Shown piece after piece: positions 46,435-55,144 of a DNA stretch of 64,000 bases. The DNA is from Frigoribacterium sp. MEB024. GTDB taxonomy: Bacteria > Actinomycetota > Actinomycetes > Actinomycetales > Microbacteriaceae. Position numbers and translations under genes: made by a program. The stretch lies in NCBI RefSeq assembly GCF_000878135.1, contig NZ_JXQZ01000099.1:29691-93690 (forward strand), given 5' to 3'. Each line of letters begins with the position of its first letter. Positions within the stretch are counted from its first letter, which is position 1. The notes beneath the pieces were generated by a model, which was not told the origin of the DNA, did not search any database, and saw only the letters and a program-made list of their open reading frames with translations.

Positions 46435-46832
46435 TTTGACCCCGCACCGGCCTGGGCGTGCGATAATCGAGCCAGTCGTGGGGCCCAGGCCCCGAGATCC
46501 AGGCTTACCGGGCACTGCCGGCCGTCGTCGTCACGCGAGAGATCGCGTTCTCGACGAGGTCGAGCCGAAACCGGGCCAGAGCGCAGGCGCTCATCGTCGG
46601 ATGGCCAGTTCCGAACCAGCAAGGCGACACGAAGAACAGCACGTCGACGAACGACATCGAGGGCGACGACCGCAGGTCGGTCGACACCCCGGATGACCGA
46701 ACGTGACGTGTCCGACAAGGCGCGCCGTGAGAGGGCGCGGTGGTCAGGGGCAGGTGCGACGTCACCGCCCGACCACGACACGAGAATTCCTGCCGACGGC
46801 ATGGCCTCGGCGGGGCGAGGAGCGCACCGCAA
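46435..46832 (+). promoter_or_regulatory. Promoter and long leader of rne
   Basis: TTTGAC at 46435-46440 and GATAAT at 46462-46467 (preceded by TG, an extended -10) form one of the most consensus-like promoters in the window, although the spacer is about 20 bp. The next plus-strand gene is rne at 46833, implying a leader of about 360 nt. It contains several GC-rich hairpins (for example GGGGCC-CA-GGCCCC near 46480). No protein-coding frame with family character is present. RNase E genes elsewhere are autoregulated through long 5' leaders. Confidence 0.5.
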
Positions 46833-49721
46833 GTGGTGAACGACAACACAGACAACGACGGACGTCCGAAGAAGAGAAGGGGATTGTTCGCAGGCCTCAG
46901 GGCTCGCCAGGCGGCGGTCGACGCCGCCCCGGCGGCGACCCCCGACGCGCAGCGAGCAGCACTCCCTTCACCCGTCCGGACGACAGACGACGCCCAGGAG
47001 GCATCACCCGTGACCCACGAGACCGAGACCACCGACGAGCAGGTCGCGGCCCAGGCCCCGACCTCCGAGCAGAACGCGACCGACGCCGTCGCCGAGGCGT
47101 TCGTCGCCGCGGCGACCCAGCCGGCCCAGGCCGACGACGCGTCGACCGACGAGTCGTCCGGGTCGCCGATCCCGGCGAACCTGACGACCACGTCGCTGAT
47201 CTTCCACGCGCCCGAGATCACCGTCCTGCCGGCACGCCCCGGTCGACGACAGCGGGACGACCGTGACGACCGCTACGACCGCGACGACTCGTGGGACGAC
47301 GACGGCGACGACGAGCGCGACGAGCGCGACGACCGCGACGAGCGCGACGAGCGCGAGCAGCAGCCCGCCTCGCGCCGTCGTCAGCGCGGCCGCTCGCAGG
47401 ACCGCGAGGAGCGCGACTCCGAGACCCGCGGTCGCGACCGCGACCGTGCCCCGCGACAGGCGGAGCTCATCACCGAGCCGCAGCGAATCAAGGGTTCGAC
47501 GCGTCTCGAGGCGAAGAAGCAGCGCCGCCGCGACGGCCGCGACGCCGGACGCCGCCGCACCGTCATCACCGAGGCCGAGTTCCTCGCCCGTCGCGAGAGC
47601 GTCGATCGCAAGATGATCGTCCGCTCGTCGGGCGACCGCATCGAGATCGGCGTCATGGAGGACGGCACGCTGGCCGAGCACTACGTCGCCAAGGCGCAGA
47701 ACGTGTCGCTCATCGGCAACGTCTACCTCGGTCGCGTGCAGAACGTGCTGCCCAGCATGGAGGCCGCGTTCGTCGACATCGGACGTGGCCGCAACGCCGT
47801 CCTCTACTCGGGCGAGGTCGACTGGGACTCCCTGTCGACCGGCAACCAGCCCCGTCGCATCGAGCTGGCCCTCAAGCCCGGCGACCGCGTGCTCGTCCAG
47901 GTCACGAAGGACCCCGTCGGCCACAAGGGTGCTCGTCTCACGAGCCAGATCTCGCTGCCGGGACGCTACCTCGTGTACGTGCCCAACGGCTCGATGAACG
48001 GCATCAGCCGCAAGCTGCCCGACACCGAGCGTGCGCGCCTCAAGAAGATCCTCAAAGAGGCCCTGCCCGAGAACACCGGCGTCATCGTGCGCACCGCGGC
48101 CGAGGGCGCGACCGAAGAGCAGTTGACCCTCGACGTCAAGCGCCTCACGAACCAGTGGGCCGACATCGAGAAGAAGGTCGCGGCGGGCAACGCCCCGAAC
48201 CAGCTGCACTCCGAGCCCGACCTGCTCATCAAGATCGTGCGCGACGTCTTCAACGAGGACTTCCACGAGATGGTCATCGACGGCGACGAGGCCTTCGAGA
48301 CGCTGCAGTCCTACCTGTCGGCCGTGGCGCCCGACCTCATGGACCGCGTCAAGCGCTACGAGGGCGACAAGGACGCGTTCGACGAGTACCGCCTCAACGA
48401 GCAGATCGAGAAGGCGCTCGACCGCAAGGTCTGGCTGCCCTCGGGCGGTTCGCTCGTCATCGACCGCACCGAGGCGATGACCGTCGTCGACGTCAACACC
48501 GGCAAGTTCGTCGGCTCGGGCGGCAACCTCGAAGAGACGGTCACGAAGAACAACCTCGAGGCCGCCGAAGAGATCGTCCGTCAGCTGCGTCTGCGCGACA
48601 TCGGAGGCATCATCGTCGTCGACTTCATCGACATGGTGCTCGAGTCCAACCGTGACCTCGTGCTGCGTCGCCTGGTCGAGTGCCTCAGCCGCGACCGCAC
48701 CAAGCACCAGGTGGCCGAGGTCACGTCGCTCGGGCTCGTCCAGATGACGCGCAAGAAGTTGGGACTCGGCCTGGCCGAGTCGTTCTCCGAGGCCGGCAGT
48801 GCCGCGCGCGTCCAAGAACAACAGCCCCGCAAGGGCGGCCAGCAGGGCGACCGTCGACGTGGCGGCCAGGCCGGTGGGCCCGGCAAGTCGGGCGGCAACG
48901 GCCACAACACGGGCTCCGGTGCCGGCACCGGGCCGCAGTCCGGTCGCGGCGGCCCCTCGGCGCCGACCGGTGGGGCACACCCCACGACGGGCACCCACGC
49001 CATCACCGACGACGTGAAGAACGCCCTCTCGCGCATCGCGGCGAGCACCATCGCCCACGCCGAAGAAGGCGGCGGCAAGGACGACGACGCGGCCAGCCAG
49101 GCCGCGGCGGCCGTCGAGGCCGCCATCGACGCCGCCGCCGCGAGCGCCACGAAGGCCGAGCCGGTCGCCGAGGCAGCCGGTGACCAGGCGGACGAAGGCC
49201 GTCGCGGGCGTTCGGGCCGCAAGGGTCGCCGTGGTTCGTCACGTGCCGCGCGCGAGACCGGCGAGGACGCCGGCGAGTCGACGCCCTCCGAGTCGGCTCC
49301 CGCCGACTCGCGCGCCGGTGTGATCGAGGTCCCCGCGGCCGCCCCGGCCGAGCGGTCGGTTCCGGCGGCTGCCGTGGCCGCACCCGTCGACGAACCCACG
49401 GAGGCGCCGGTCGCCAAGACCACGGAGCGTCGCCGCTCGTCGGCCACGGTCTCGACCCCGGACGCCACGGTCGCGATCCTCGACATCCCTGTCGCCACCA
49501 CGCGTCGTGAGCCGCGTCGCATCAGCAGCCAGGACGCCGAGCAGCTGCTCGACTCGGTGTTGGGTGCGTTGCCCGAGCCGAAGCAGCCCGGACAGGGGCG
49601 TTCGCGCTCGCGCCGCGCCTCCAGCCAGGGCACGACCGCGGCGGCTCCGGCCGAGCCGACGACGTCCGGCGAGTCCGGTCCGTTCATCCTCGGCGTGGGG
49701 GTCAGCTCCGACGATCTGTGA
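46833..49721 (+). CDS. rne: Ribonuclease E/G family protein
   Basis: Endoribonuclease of about 962 residues from the GTG (a second GTG follows at once) with GAGGAG ten bases upstream. A disordered N-terminal arm rich in Ala/Asp/Glu and then Asp/Arg (about 110-190) precedes the catalytic core: S1 domain around NVYLGRVQNVLPSMEAAFVD (about 292-311), and catalytic Asp residues in VVDVNTGKF (about 550) and VVDFIDMVLE (about 595). The usual zinc-link CPxC/CxxC after MTRKKLGLGLAESFSE is missing. A disordered Gly/Ala/Arg-rich C-terminal arm of about 310 residues ends the protein. It initiates mRNA decay and rRNA processing. Confidence 0.94.
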   Translation: MVNDNTDNDGRPKKRRGLFAGLRARQAAVDAAPAATPDAQRAALPSPVRTTDDAQEASPVTHETETTDEQVAAQAPTSEQNATDAVAEAFVAAATQPAQADDASTDESSGSPIPANLTTTSLIFHAPEITVLPARPGRRQRDDRDDRYDRDDSWDDDGDDERDERDDRDERDEREQQPASRRRQRGRSQDREERDSETRGRDRDRAPRQAELITEPQRIKGSTRLEAKKQRRRDGRDAGRRRTVITEAEFLARRESVDRKMIVRSSGDRIEIGVMEDGTLAEHYVAKAQNVSLIGNVYLGRVQNVLPSMEAAFVDIGRGRNAVLYSGEVDWDSLSTGNQPRRIELALKPGDRVLVQVTKDPVGHKGARLTSQISLPGRYLVYVPNGSMNGISRKLPDTERARLKKILKEALPENTGVIVRTAAEGATEEQLTLDVKRLTNQWADIEKKVAAGNAPNQLHSEPDLLIKIVRDVFNEDFHEMVIDGDEAFETLQSYLSAVAPDLMDRVKRYEGDKDAFDEYRLNEQIEKALDRKVWLPSGGSLVIDRTEAMTVVDVNTGKFVGSGGNLEETVTKNNLEAAEEIVRQLRLRDIGGIIVVDFIDMVLESNRDLVLRRLVECLSRDRTKHQVAEVTSLGLVQMTRKKLGLGLAESFSEAGSAARVQEQQPRKGGQQGDRRRGGQAGGPGKSGGNGHNTGSGAGTGPQSGRGGPSAPTGGAHPTTGTHAITDDVKNALSRIAASTIAHAEEGGGKDDDAASQAAAAVEAAIDAAAASATKAEPVAEAAGDQADEGRRGRSGRKGRRGSSRAARETGEDAGESTPSESAPADSRAGVIEVPAAAPAERSVPAAAVAAPVDEPTEAPVAKTTERRRSSATVSTPDATVAILDIPVATTRREPRRISSQDAEQLLDSVLGALPEPKQPGQGRSRSRRASSQGTTAAAPAEPTTSGESGPFILGVGVSSDDL

Positions 49722-49739
49722 GTCGTCTAGGGTGACCTC

Positions 49740-50546
49740 GTGCCTCTGACCCAGCCCGGAACCCCGACCGTCAGGTCGAGGTTCCGGGCTGCGTCCGTCG
49801 CGGCCTCGGGGCCCGAGGGGCGCGAGCGCCTGCTCATGGCGGGCACGGCCCTCGCCGTCGTCCTGGTGGCCCGTTTCGCCCTCGGGCTCGTCGCACTCGT
49901 CGGGTCGGCGGTCGGCTTCTCGGTGACGGCGTTCCCCAGCGGGTTCGTCGCGACGCCGGTCGGACAGTTCCTCGGCAGCTTCGTGCTCTACCCGTTCCCG
50001 TTCTACGTCGCCTCGTTCGCCGTGCTCGCCGCGACGAAGCCGCTGACACCCCGGTCCGACCTCCGGACGGTGGTCCGCCACGCGGTCGTCGCGGGCGGCG
50101 TCGGGACGATCGCGCTGGCGGTCGTCGGCATCGTCCCGGGCATCGTCCTCTCGATCGACGGCGGCACCTGGGTGAACCTCGCCCTCTACCTGACGACCAT
50201 CCCGCTGTCGGCCGGCATCGTCGACACGGCCCTGCTCGTCGCCGGTGCCGTGCTCGCCCGACTCTGGCTGGGCGGCGGCGACGGTGACGAGGTCTGGGCG
50301 GTCGAGCCCGGGCCCCGGGACGCCGAGGCCGAGGCGGAGGCCGACGCGGCCGACGTGGACGACCGCACCGCGCCTCCTGCCGTCTCGGACGACCGGCTCA
50401 CCCGCGTCCCGACGGTCGCCGCCGCGGGGCCCTCGGCCCCCGTCGCCCCGCCCGAGCGTCCCGTCGTACCGGCGCACCCGACCCCCGCGCCGGACGACTG
50501 GTCGCGCTTCGCGCCCCCCGCCGAGCCGAGCGGGGACGACCGGTGA
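49740..50546 (+). CDS. Membrane protein with proline-rich tail
   Basis: Protein of 268 residues not assigned to a family. About four membrane helices (about 35-60, 75-105, 115-140, 145-180) are followed by an acidic then Pro/Ala-rich cytoplasmic tail of about 80 residues. The GTG start is 6 nt after TAGGGT (49728-49733), a leaderless arrangement. Its stop overlaps the start of the UPF0718-type permease (GTGA), so it heads a four-gene unit with the permease, the His-rich subunit and a propeller-like protein. Its role may relate to that permease. Confidence 0.7.
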   Translation: MPLTQPGTPTVRSRFRAASVAASGPEGRERLLMAGTALAVVLVARFALGLVALVGSAVGFSVTAFPSGFVATPVGQFLGSFVLYPFPFYVASFAVLAATKPLTPRSDLRTVVRHAVVAGGVGTIALAVVGIVPGIVLSIDGGTWVNLALYLTTIPLSAGIVDTALLVAGAVLARLWLGGGDGDEVWAVEPGPRDAEAEAEADAADVDDRTAPPAVSDDRLTRVPTVAAAGPSAPVAPPERPVVPAHPTPAPDDWSRFAPPAEPSGDDR

Positions 50547-51595
50547 GCGCTCCCGTCCGGGAGCGCACCGAGCACGCCGGGCACGGCGTCGGACGTCGTG
50601 CGCGCCGGGCGCCGTCCCGCGTCCCGCTGCTCGTGGCCGGTGGGCTCGTGCTCGCCGTGCTCGTGGCGGTCCGCCTCGCCTCGCCCCTCCTCGGCCCGGG
50701 CCTGCTGCCGAACGCGCTGCAGGACTTCGTCACGCTGACCATCAGCGTCATCGTCGAGTCGATGCCGTTCGTCCTGCTCGGCATCGTCCTGTCGATCATC
50801 GTGCAGGAGTGGCTGCCGCAGGCGTTCTTCTCGTCGTGGCTGCCGAAGCGAGGGCTGCCCCGTCGCGCGGTCATCTCGTTCCTCGGCATGTTCCTGCCCG
50901 TCTGCGAGTGCGGCAACGTGCCCTTGGCGCGGGGGCTCGTGCTCAAGGGCTTCACGGTGTCCGAGTCGATGACCTTCCTGCTCGCGGCACCGATCCTCAA
51001 CCCGATCACCATCATCACCACGCACCAGGCGTTCGGGTGGGACGACGGCATCCTCGTGGCCCGGTTGATCGGCGGCTTCGTCATCGCGAACCTGATCGGC
51101 TGGCTGTTCAGCAAGCACCCGAACCAGCAGAGCCTGCTGACCTCCTCGTTCGCGGCCGAGTGCCGGGTCGACGACGGCCATGCGCACGGGCGGGGTCGCA
51201 CGGCGAAGAGCGTCGACCTGTTCCGCCGCGAGATGTCGACCATGATGCCCGCGCTCTTCATCGGCGCGGCCATCGCGGGCGCGATCCAGACGATCGTTCC
51301 GCGCTCGGTGCTCGTCACGCTCGGCAGCAACCCGGTCTGGTCGGTGCTGGCGATGATGGTGCTGGCCTTCGTCATCTCGATCTGTTCGAACGTCGACGCG
51401 TTCTTCGTGCTGCCGTTCGCCTCGACGTTCATGCCCGGCGGCATCGCCGCCTTCCTCGTCTTCGGCCCCATCATCGACGTCAAGATGCTGGCCCTGCTGC
51501 GGACGACCTACACACCCAAGGTGCTCGGGCAGGTCACCCTCGTGGTGGCCCTGACCAGTGCCGCGATCGGACTGGTGGTCAACTATGTCGCCTAG
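50543..51595 (+). CDS. Predicted permease, YraQ/ArsP_1 (UPF0718) family
   Basis: Integral membrane protein of 350 residues with about eight helices. Conserved blocks are LPVCECGNVPLARGL (about 113-127) with the paired cysteines, LLAAPILNPITIITT (about 147-161), the second-half CSNVDAFFVLPFAS (about 289-302) and FGPIIDVKM. A His/Asp-rich cytoplasmic loop (VDDGHAHGRGR) lies between the halves. Family members are linked to export or handling of metals or metalloids. It overlaps the next gene, its usual partner of the TIGR03943 family, by 11 bp. Confidence 0.85.
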   Translation: MSAPVRERTEHAGHGVGRRARRAPSRVPLLVAGGLVLAVLVAVRLASPLLGPGLLPNALQDFVTLTISVIVESMPFVLLGIVLSIIVQEWLPQAFFSSWLPKRGLPRRAVISFLGMFLPVCECGNVPLARGLVLKGFTVSESMTFLLAAPILNPITIITTHQAFGWDDGILVARLIGGFVIANLIGWLFSKHPNQQSLLTSSFAAECRVDDGHAHGRGRTAKSVDLFRREMSTMMPALFIGAAIAGAIQTIVPRSVLVTLGSNPVWSVLAMMVLAFVISICSNVDAFFVLPFASTFMPGGIAAFLVFGPIIDVKMLALLRTTYTPKVLGQVTLVVALTSAAIGLVVNYVA

Positions 51596-52475
51596 CCCTG
51601 CTCCTCGCCCCTGGCGCCGACTGCTCGACCGCTGGCAGGGGGTGCTGCTGACGCTCGTCGTCGGCGTCGCCACCCTCTGGCTCGCCGCGACCGGTCAGCT
51701 CGTGCTGTACATCCACCCCCGGTACGACGTCTTCACGGTGGTGATGATCATCATCGGCATGACGTTGTCGCTGGCCACTCTGGCGTTCTCGCCCGTCCGG
51801 GGTGACGACCCCCACGACGGCCACGACCACGACGCCGGCCATGACCACGACCACGACCACGACGGACGTCTCGACGCGGCCGAGGTGCCCGCGGTCGAGG
51901 ACGGGCTCCGTCCGCGCCGCCGCCGACCGGTCGCCACGGGAGCCCGCCGCCTCGCCTTCTCGGTGGGCGTGGCCGTCACCGCCGCCGTCGCGATCGCCGT
52001 CGTCGCCCTGCCCCCGGCCACCTTGACCAGCGCCACGGCCGGCCAGCGCGACGTGAACTCGTCGACCGCGGCGCTCGACCGTACGACCGTGGCCGACGCG
52101 ACCGGCGCCTCCTCGGATGCCTACCGGTCGTTCAGCGTCCTCGACTGGGCCGGCCTGTTGAGGCAGACGACCGACCTCGCCTTCTACGAGGGCAAGACCG
52201 CGGACGTGGTCGGCTTCGTCACGCCGTCCGACACCGATCCCGACGACGTGTTCTACGTCTCGCGTTTCGTCATCACGTGCTGCGCGGTCGACGCCCAGCC
52301 CGTCGGCGTCCCGGTCTACCTGCCGGGGTGGCAGGACCAGGTCGCCGCAGACGACTGGGTCGAGGTCACGGGTGGCTTCGACACCAACCGCAGCAGCTCG
52401 AGCCAGGACCCCGTCGCCCTCGTGCCCGACGACGTCACGACCGTGGGACAGCCCAGTGACCCGTACCTCTACTGA
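51585..52475 (+). CDS. TIGR03943-type permease partner with His-rich loop
   Basis: Protein of 296 residues. Two N-terminal membrane helices (about 22-42, 50-68) are followed by a loop (about 75-97) with eight histidines alternating with Asp (GHDHDAGHDHDHDHDG), a third helix (about 127-147), and an extracytoplasmic domain containing FVITCCAVDAQPVGVPVYL (about 226-244), the family signature. The His-rich loop suggests binding of Zn, Co or Ni. It overlaps the permease gene by 11 bp, so the two are made together and probably form a complex. Confidence 0.82.
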   Translation: MSPSPAPRPWRRLLDRWQGVLLTLVVGVATLWLAATGQLVLYIHPRYDVFTVVMIIIGMTLSLATLAFSPVRGDDPHDGHDHDAGHDHDHDHDGRLDAAEVPAVEDGLRPRRRRPVATGARRLAFSVGVAVTAAVAIAVVALPPATLTSATAGQRDVNSSTAALDRTTVADATGASSDAYRSFSVLDWAGLLRQTTDLAFYEGKTADVVGFVTPSDTDPDDVFYVSRFVITCCAVDAQPVGVPVYLPGWQDQVAADDWVEVTGGFDTNRSSSSQDPVALVPDDVTTVGQPSDPYLY

Positions 52476-53916
52476 GGGCGGGCGGGGCCGGGGCACGACG
52501 GGAGGGGCCACGCCCGACCCGTTCGCCTCCGACCCCGTGTTCCTCACCGAGGAGGACGCCCGTGAGGCCGGCGCCCGGTGGCGCACGCGATGGATCGCCG
52601 TCGTCACCGTCCTCGCGGTGCTCTGCGCCGCCTTCGTCGGGCTGACCTACTTCCAGGGCCCGAAGGCGGGCGAGACGCAGGTCGACACGACGGCCGTGGT
52701 CGAGCGCCCCGGCCAACAACTGCGGGTGTTCGCCAACCAGGCGCTCGCCCACGTCGACGCGTCGCAGGTGGTCGTGACGCCCGCGGCCGCGTTCACGGTG
52801 CAGACCTCGGGCGACGTGGTCGCGGTGACCTTCACCGGCCGGCTCGCCTACGACACCGACTACCACGTCCGCATCGGCGGCGTCTCGAGCGTCTACCAAC
52901 GACAGACCTCGACCCTGGAGGCGCGGTTCAGCACGCCCCCGGCGACGCTGTACCGGCTCGTGCGAGGCACGGGCGGGGCCGACGACCGCATCGAACGAGC
53001 CGGGCTGCGGGGCTCGGACCGCACGACCGTCTGGTCGGCGCCGCGCATCCAGGCCTACGAGGTGTTCGACTCGGCGGTCGCGGTCGTCACGGACGACGGG
53101 GCGCAGAGCAGCCTCAGCCTCGTGTCGCTCGACGGGGCCGCCGTCGAGACCCTGCCCGTGCCCGACCGGCCGGGCCTGATCACGCGCTTCGCCGCCGATC
53201 GAGCCACCACGACGCTGGCGTTCTCGTTCCGTCCCACGGACTCGGACGTCGAGACGCTCTACACGCTGCCGTTGCAGGGGCAGCGGGCGGTGTCCCCGGT
53301 CCTCGGCCTGTCCGGGCAGCCCGTCGAACCGACCGACTGGGCCTTCGTGCCGGGTGAGGACGTCGTCGTCGTCCAGGCCGTCGACGACTCGGTGAGCGTG
53401 ATCGACCTGTCGGGAGTCGACCCGGTCCGGCCGGTCGGCACGTACTCGCTGTTGCAGGGCGTCTCGCTCGACGGCACGACCCTGATCGCCGCGTCGGCGA
53501 TCGCGTCCATGGTCGTCGACCTCGCCACGGGGGACGAGCGCCCCCGGGCGCCCGCCCCGGTCGACGGGGTCCTCCCGTTCGCCGGCCCCCTCGTGGCCCT
53601 CGACTCCGACCACGTCGTGCAGCAGGTGTCGGTGCCCTCCGACGACGGACTGACGTACCGCACGCTCGTCGTCGCCGACGACGGCACCACGTCGCGGACG
53701 CTCTGGCAGCCCCCGAGCGCATCCGGAGTGGTCGAGGGCTTCGACGTCTCCCCGAACGGGCAGTACCTCGCGGTCCAGTCGGTCGGGGACGCGACGACGC
53801 CGACGGATTACTCGTACACGATCGACCCCGTGGCCGACGGGGTCACCACCACGATCGTCGACATCGCCTCGGGCGCCGTCGTGGCCAGCTACGAGGGCTT
53901 CGACACGACCTGGTGA
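52456..53916 (+). CDS. Membrane-anchored protein with propeller-like repeats
   Basis: Protein of about 486 residues, not recognised. From the GTG chosen here it overlaps the previous gene by 20 bp; a start 84 bp upstream would overlap more, and none lies between the stop and the conserved part. A single helix (WIAVVTVLAVLCAAFVGLTY, about 44-63) anchors a large external region: an Ig-like beta module (about 75-165) followed by repeated beta strands with Asp/Gly turns that look like a beta-propeller (about 175-480). It is last in the permease unit; the role is unknown. Confidence 0.7.
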   Translation: MTRTSTEGGRGRGTTGGATPDPFASDPVFLTEEDAREAGARWRTRWIAVVTVLAVLCAAFVGLTYFQGPKAGETQVDTTAVVERPGQQLRVFANQALAHVDASQVVVTPAAAFTVQTSGDVVAVTFTGRLAYDTDYHVRIGGVSSVYQRQTSTLEARFSTPPATLYRLVRGTGGADDRIERAGLRGSDRTTVWSAPRIQAYEVFDSAVAVVTDDGAQSSLSLVSLDGAAVETLPVPDRPGLITRFAADRATTTLAFSFRPTDSDVETLYTLPLQGQRAVSPVLGLSGQPVEPTDWAFVPGEDVVVVQAVDDSVSVIDLSGVDPVRPVGTYSLLQGVSLDGTTLIAASAIASMVVDLATGDERPRAPAPVDGVLPFAGPLVALDSDHVVQQVSVPSDDGLTYRTLVVADDGTTSRTLWQPPSASGVVEGFDVSPNGQYLAVQSVGDATTPTDYSYTIDPVADGVTTTIVDIASGAVVASYEGFDTTW

Positions 53917-53953
53917 CCGCGCCGGGGCGGAAGCGCACGGGTGGACGGGTGGC

Positions 53954-54229
53954 TCAGGCCGTCAGGCCGCGTTTGATCCGCTGGGACACCCGGAGTCCGC
54001 TGCGCTCGAGACGTCGGGCCAGGTCGAGGCCCGTCACGGCGACGGCGCCCCCGGCGATCAATTCGGCCCGTCGTGACTCGGGCACGTCGTAGTGGTCGTG
54101 GTCGAACCCCCGGCGGGGGATGCCGTGACGCGCGGCGAAGGCGTGCAACTCGTCGTAGGAGTCGTCGCTCACCAGGTGTGCCCACAGGGTGTCGTGGGCC
54201 GGCCACACGGCCTCGTCGATCAGGATCAC
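53954..54229 (-). CDS. DUF4031 domain protein
   Basis: Protein of 91 residues consisting of the DUF4031 domain: ILIDEAVWPAHDTLWAHLVS (about 2-21), DSYDELHAFAARHGIPRRGF (about 23-42), then FDHDHYDVPESRR. The HxDxYD region and the acidic start suggest a small metal- or nucleotide-related protein, but the family has no assigned function. The GTG is 7 nt after minus-strand TACCAT (54237-54242), a leaderless arrangement. It is convergent with the preceding gene. Confidence 0.82.
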   Translation of the reverse strand: MILIDEAVWPAHDTLWAHLVSDDSYDELHAFAARHGIPRRGFDHDHYDVPESRRAELIAGGAVAVTGLDLARRLERSGLRVSQRIKRGLTA

Positions 54230-54310
54230 GCCCTGGATGGTAGTCGTCGGCCCGCCCTCGGGCGCACGAGTCCCCGAACGGAGGAGGCGCAGGGCCGGCC
54301 GGCGGACGCG

Positions 54311-54339
54311 TTGACGGCCCCCGCGGCCCCCTGTACGAT
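54311..54339 (+). promoter_or_regulatory. rplU-rpmA promoter
   Basis: TTGACG (54311-54316), a 17-bp spacer and TACGAT (54334-54339) give a near-consensus housekeeping promoter. It implies a leader of about 60 nt before rplU, with AAGGA as ribosome site. Confidence 0.75.
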
Positions 54340-54407
54340 GGGCGGTTGGTGCGCGCAGGCTCGAGGTCGCGTCGCGCCGGACACCCCACGAATCTTAAGG
54401 AACAGAC

Positions 54408-54716
54408 ATGGTCTACGCAGTCGTGCGCGCCGGTGGTCGGCAGGAGAAGGTCGAGGTCGGCACGATCGTCACCCTCGACCGTCTCAAGGCCGCCGAAGGC
54501 GACGCCATCACCCTTCCCGCCGTGCTGCACGTCGACGGTGACACGGTCATCTCGGCCGCCGACGAGCTGGCGAAGATCACCGTCACCGCCGAGGTGCTGA
54601 ACGACCTGCGCGGCCCGAAGATCGTCATCCAGAACTACAAGAACAAGACCGGTTACAAGCGTCGCATGGGCTTCCGTGCCGACCTGACCCGCGTCAAGAT
54701 CACCTCGATCAACTGA
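54408..54716 (+). CDS. rplU: 50S ribosomal protein L21
   Basis: Protein of 102 residues, standard L21. It begins [18 protein letters not shown] and has [18 protein letters not shown] and the [16 protein letters not shown] end typical of the family. It binds 23S rRNA near L20. It heads the conserved rplU-rpmA-obgE cluster and is preceded by a strong promoter; 18 bp separate it from rpmA. Confidence 0.97.
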   Translation: MVYAVVRAGGRQEKVEVGTIVTLDRLKAAEGDAITLPAVLHVDGDTVISAADELAKITVTAEVLNDLRGPKIVIQNYKNKTGYKRRMGFRADLTRVKITSIN

Positions 54717-54734
54717 ACCAGGGGCTGAGAACAC

Positions 54735-55001
54735 ATGGCACACAAAAAGGGCGCATCGTCCACCCGCAACGGTCGTGACTCGAACGCACAGCGCCTCGGC
54801 GTGAAGCGCTTCGGCGGCCAGGTCGTCCTCGCCGGCGAGATCATCGTCCGCCAGCGCGGCACCCACTTCCACCCCGGCGTCAACGTCGGCCGTGGCGGCG
54901 ACGACACCCTCTTCGCCCTCGCCCCCGGTTCGGTCGAGTTCGGCGCCAAGGGCGGCCGCAAGGTCGTCAACATCGTCGCCTCCGCGACGACGACGGTCTA
55001 G
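54735..55001 (+). CDS. rpmA: 50S ribosomal protein L27
   Basis: Protein of 88 residues beginning [20 protein letters not shown], the L27 N-terminus that reaches the peptidyl-transferase centre, followed by [20 protein letters not shown] (about 27-46). There is no N-terminal cleavage extension of the Firmicute type. Cotranscribed with rplU. Confidence 0.98.
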   Translation: MAHKKGASSTRNGRDSNAQRLGVKRFGGQVVLAGEIIVRQRGTHFHPGVNVGRGGDDTLFALAPGSVEFGAKGGRKVVNIVASATTTV

Positions 55002-55056
55002 CACGACCACGCGGCGTCGGCACACGACCCGCATCGGCGGCCCTCGCGGGTCGCAC

Positions 55057-55089
55057 CGTCTGGGGCGAGCATCCTGCTCGCCCCAGACG
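55057..55089 (+). terminator. Hairpin after rpmA
   Basis: A 15-bp perfect stem (CGTCTGGGGCGAGCA and complement) with a 3-nt loop, followed by TGTTTG. It should end or attenuate the rplU-rpmA transcript before obgE. Confidence 0.78.
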
Positions 55090-55144
55090 TGTTTGACCCG
55101 GGCAGCTCGCACCGGCACGCACAGACAAAGAGATCAAGCACCTC

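Noticed and set aside
46395..46832. Minus-strand frame of 145 codons in the rne leader
   Set aside because: Arg/Pro/Ala-rich without motif or ribosome site; it overlaps the VKOR promoter.
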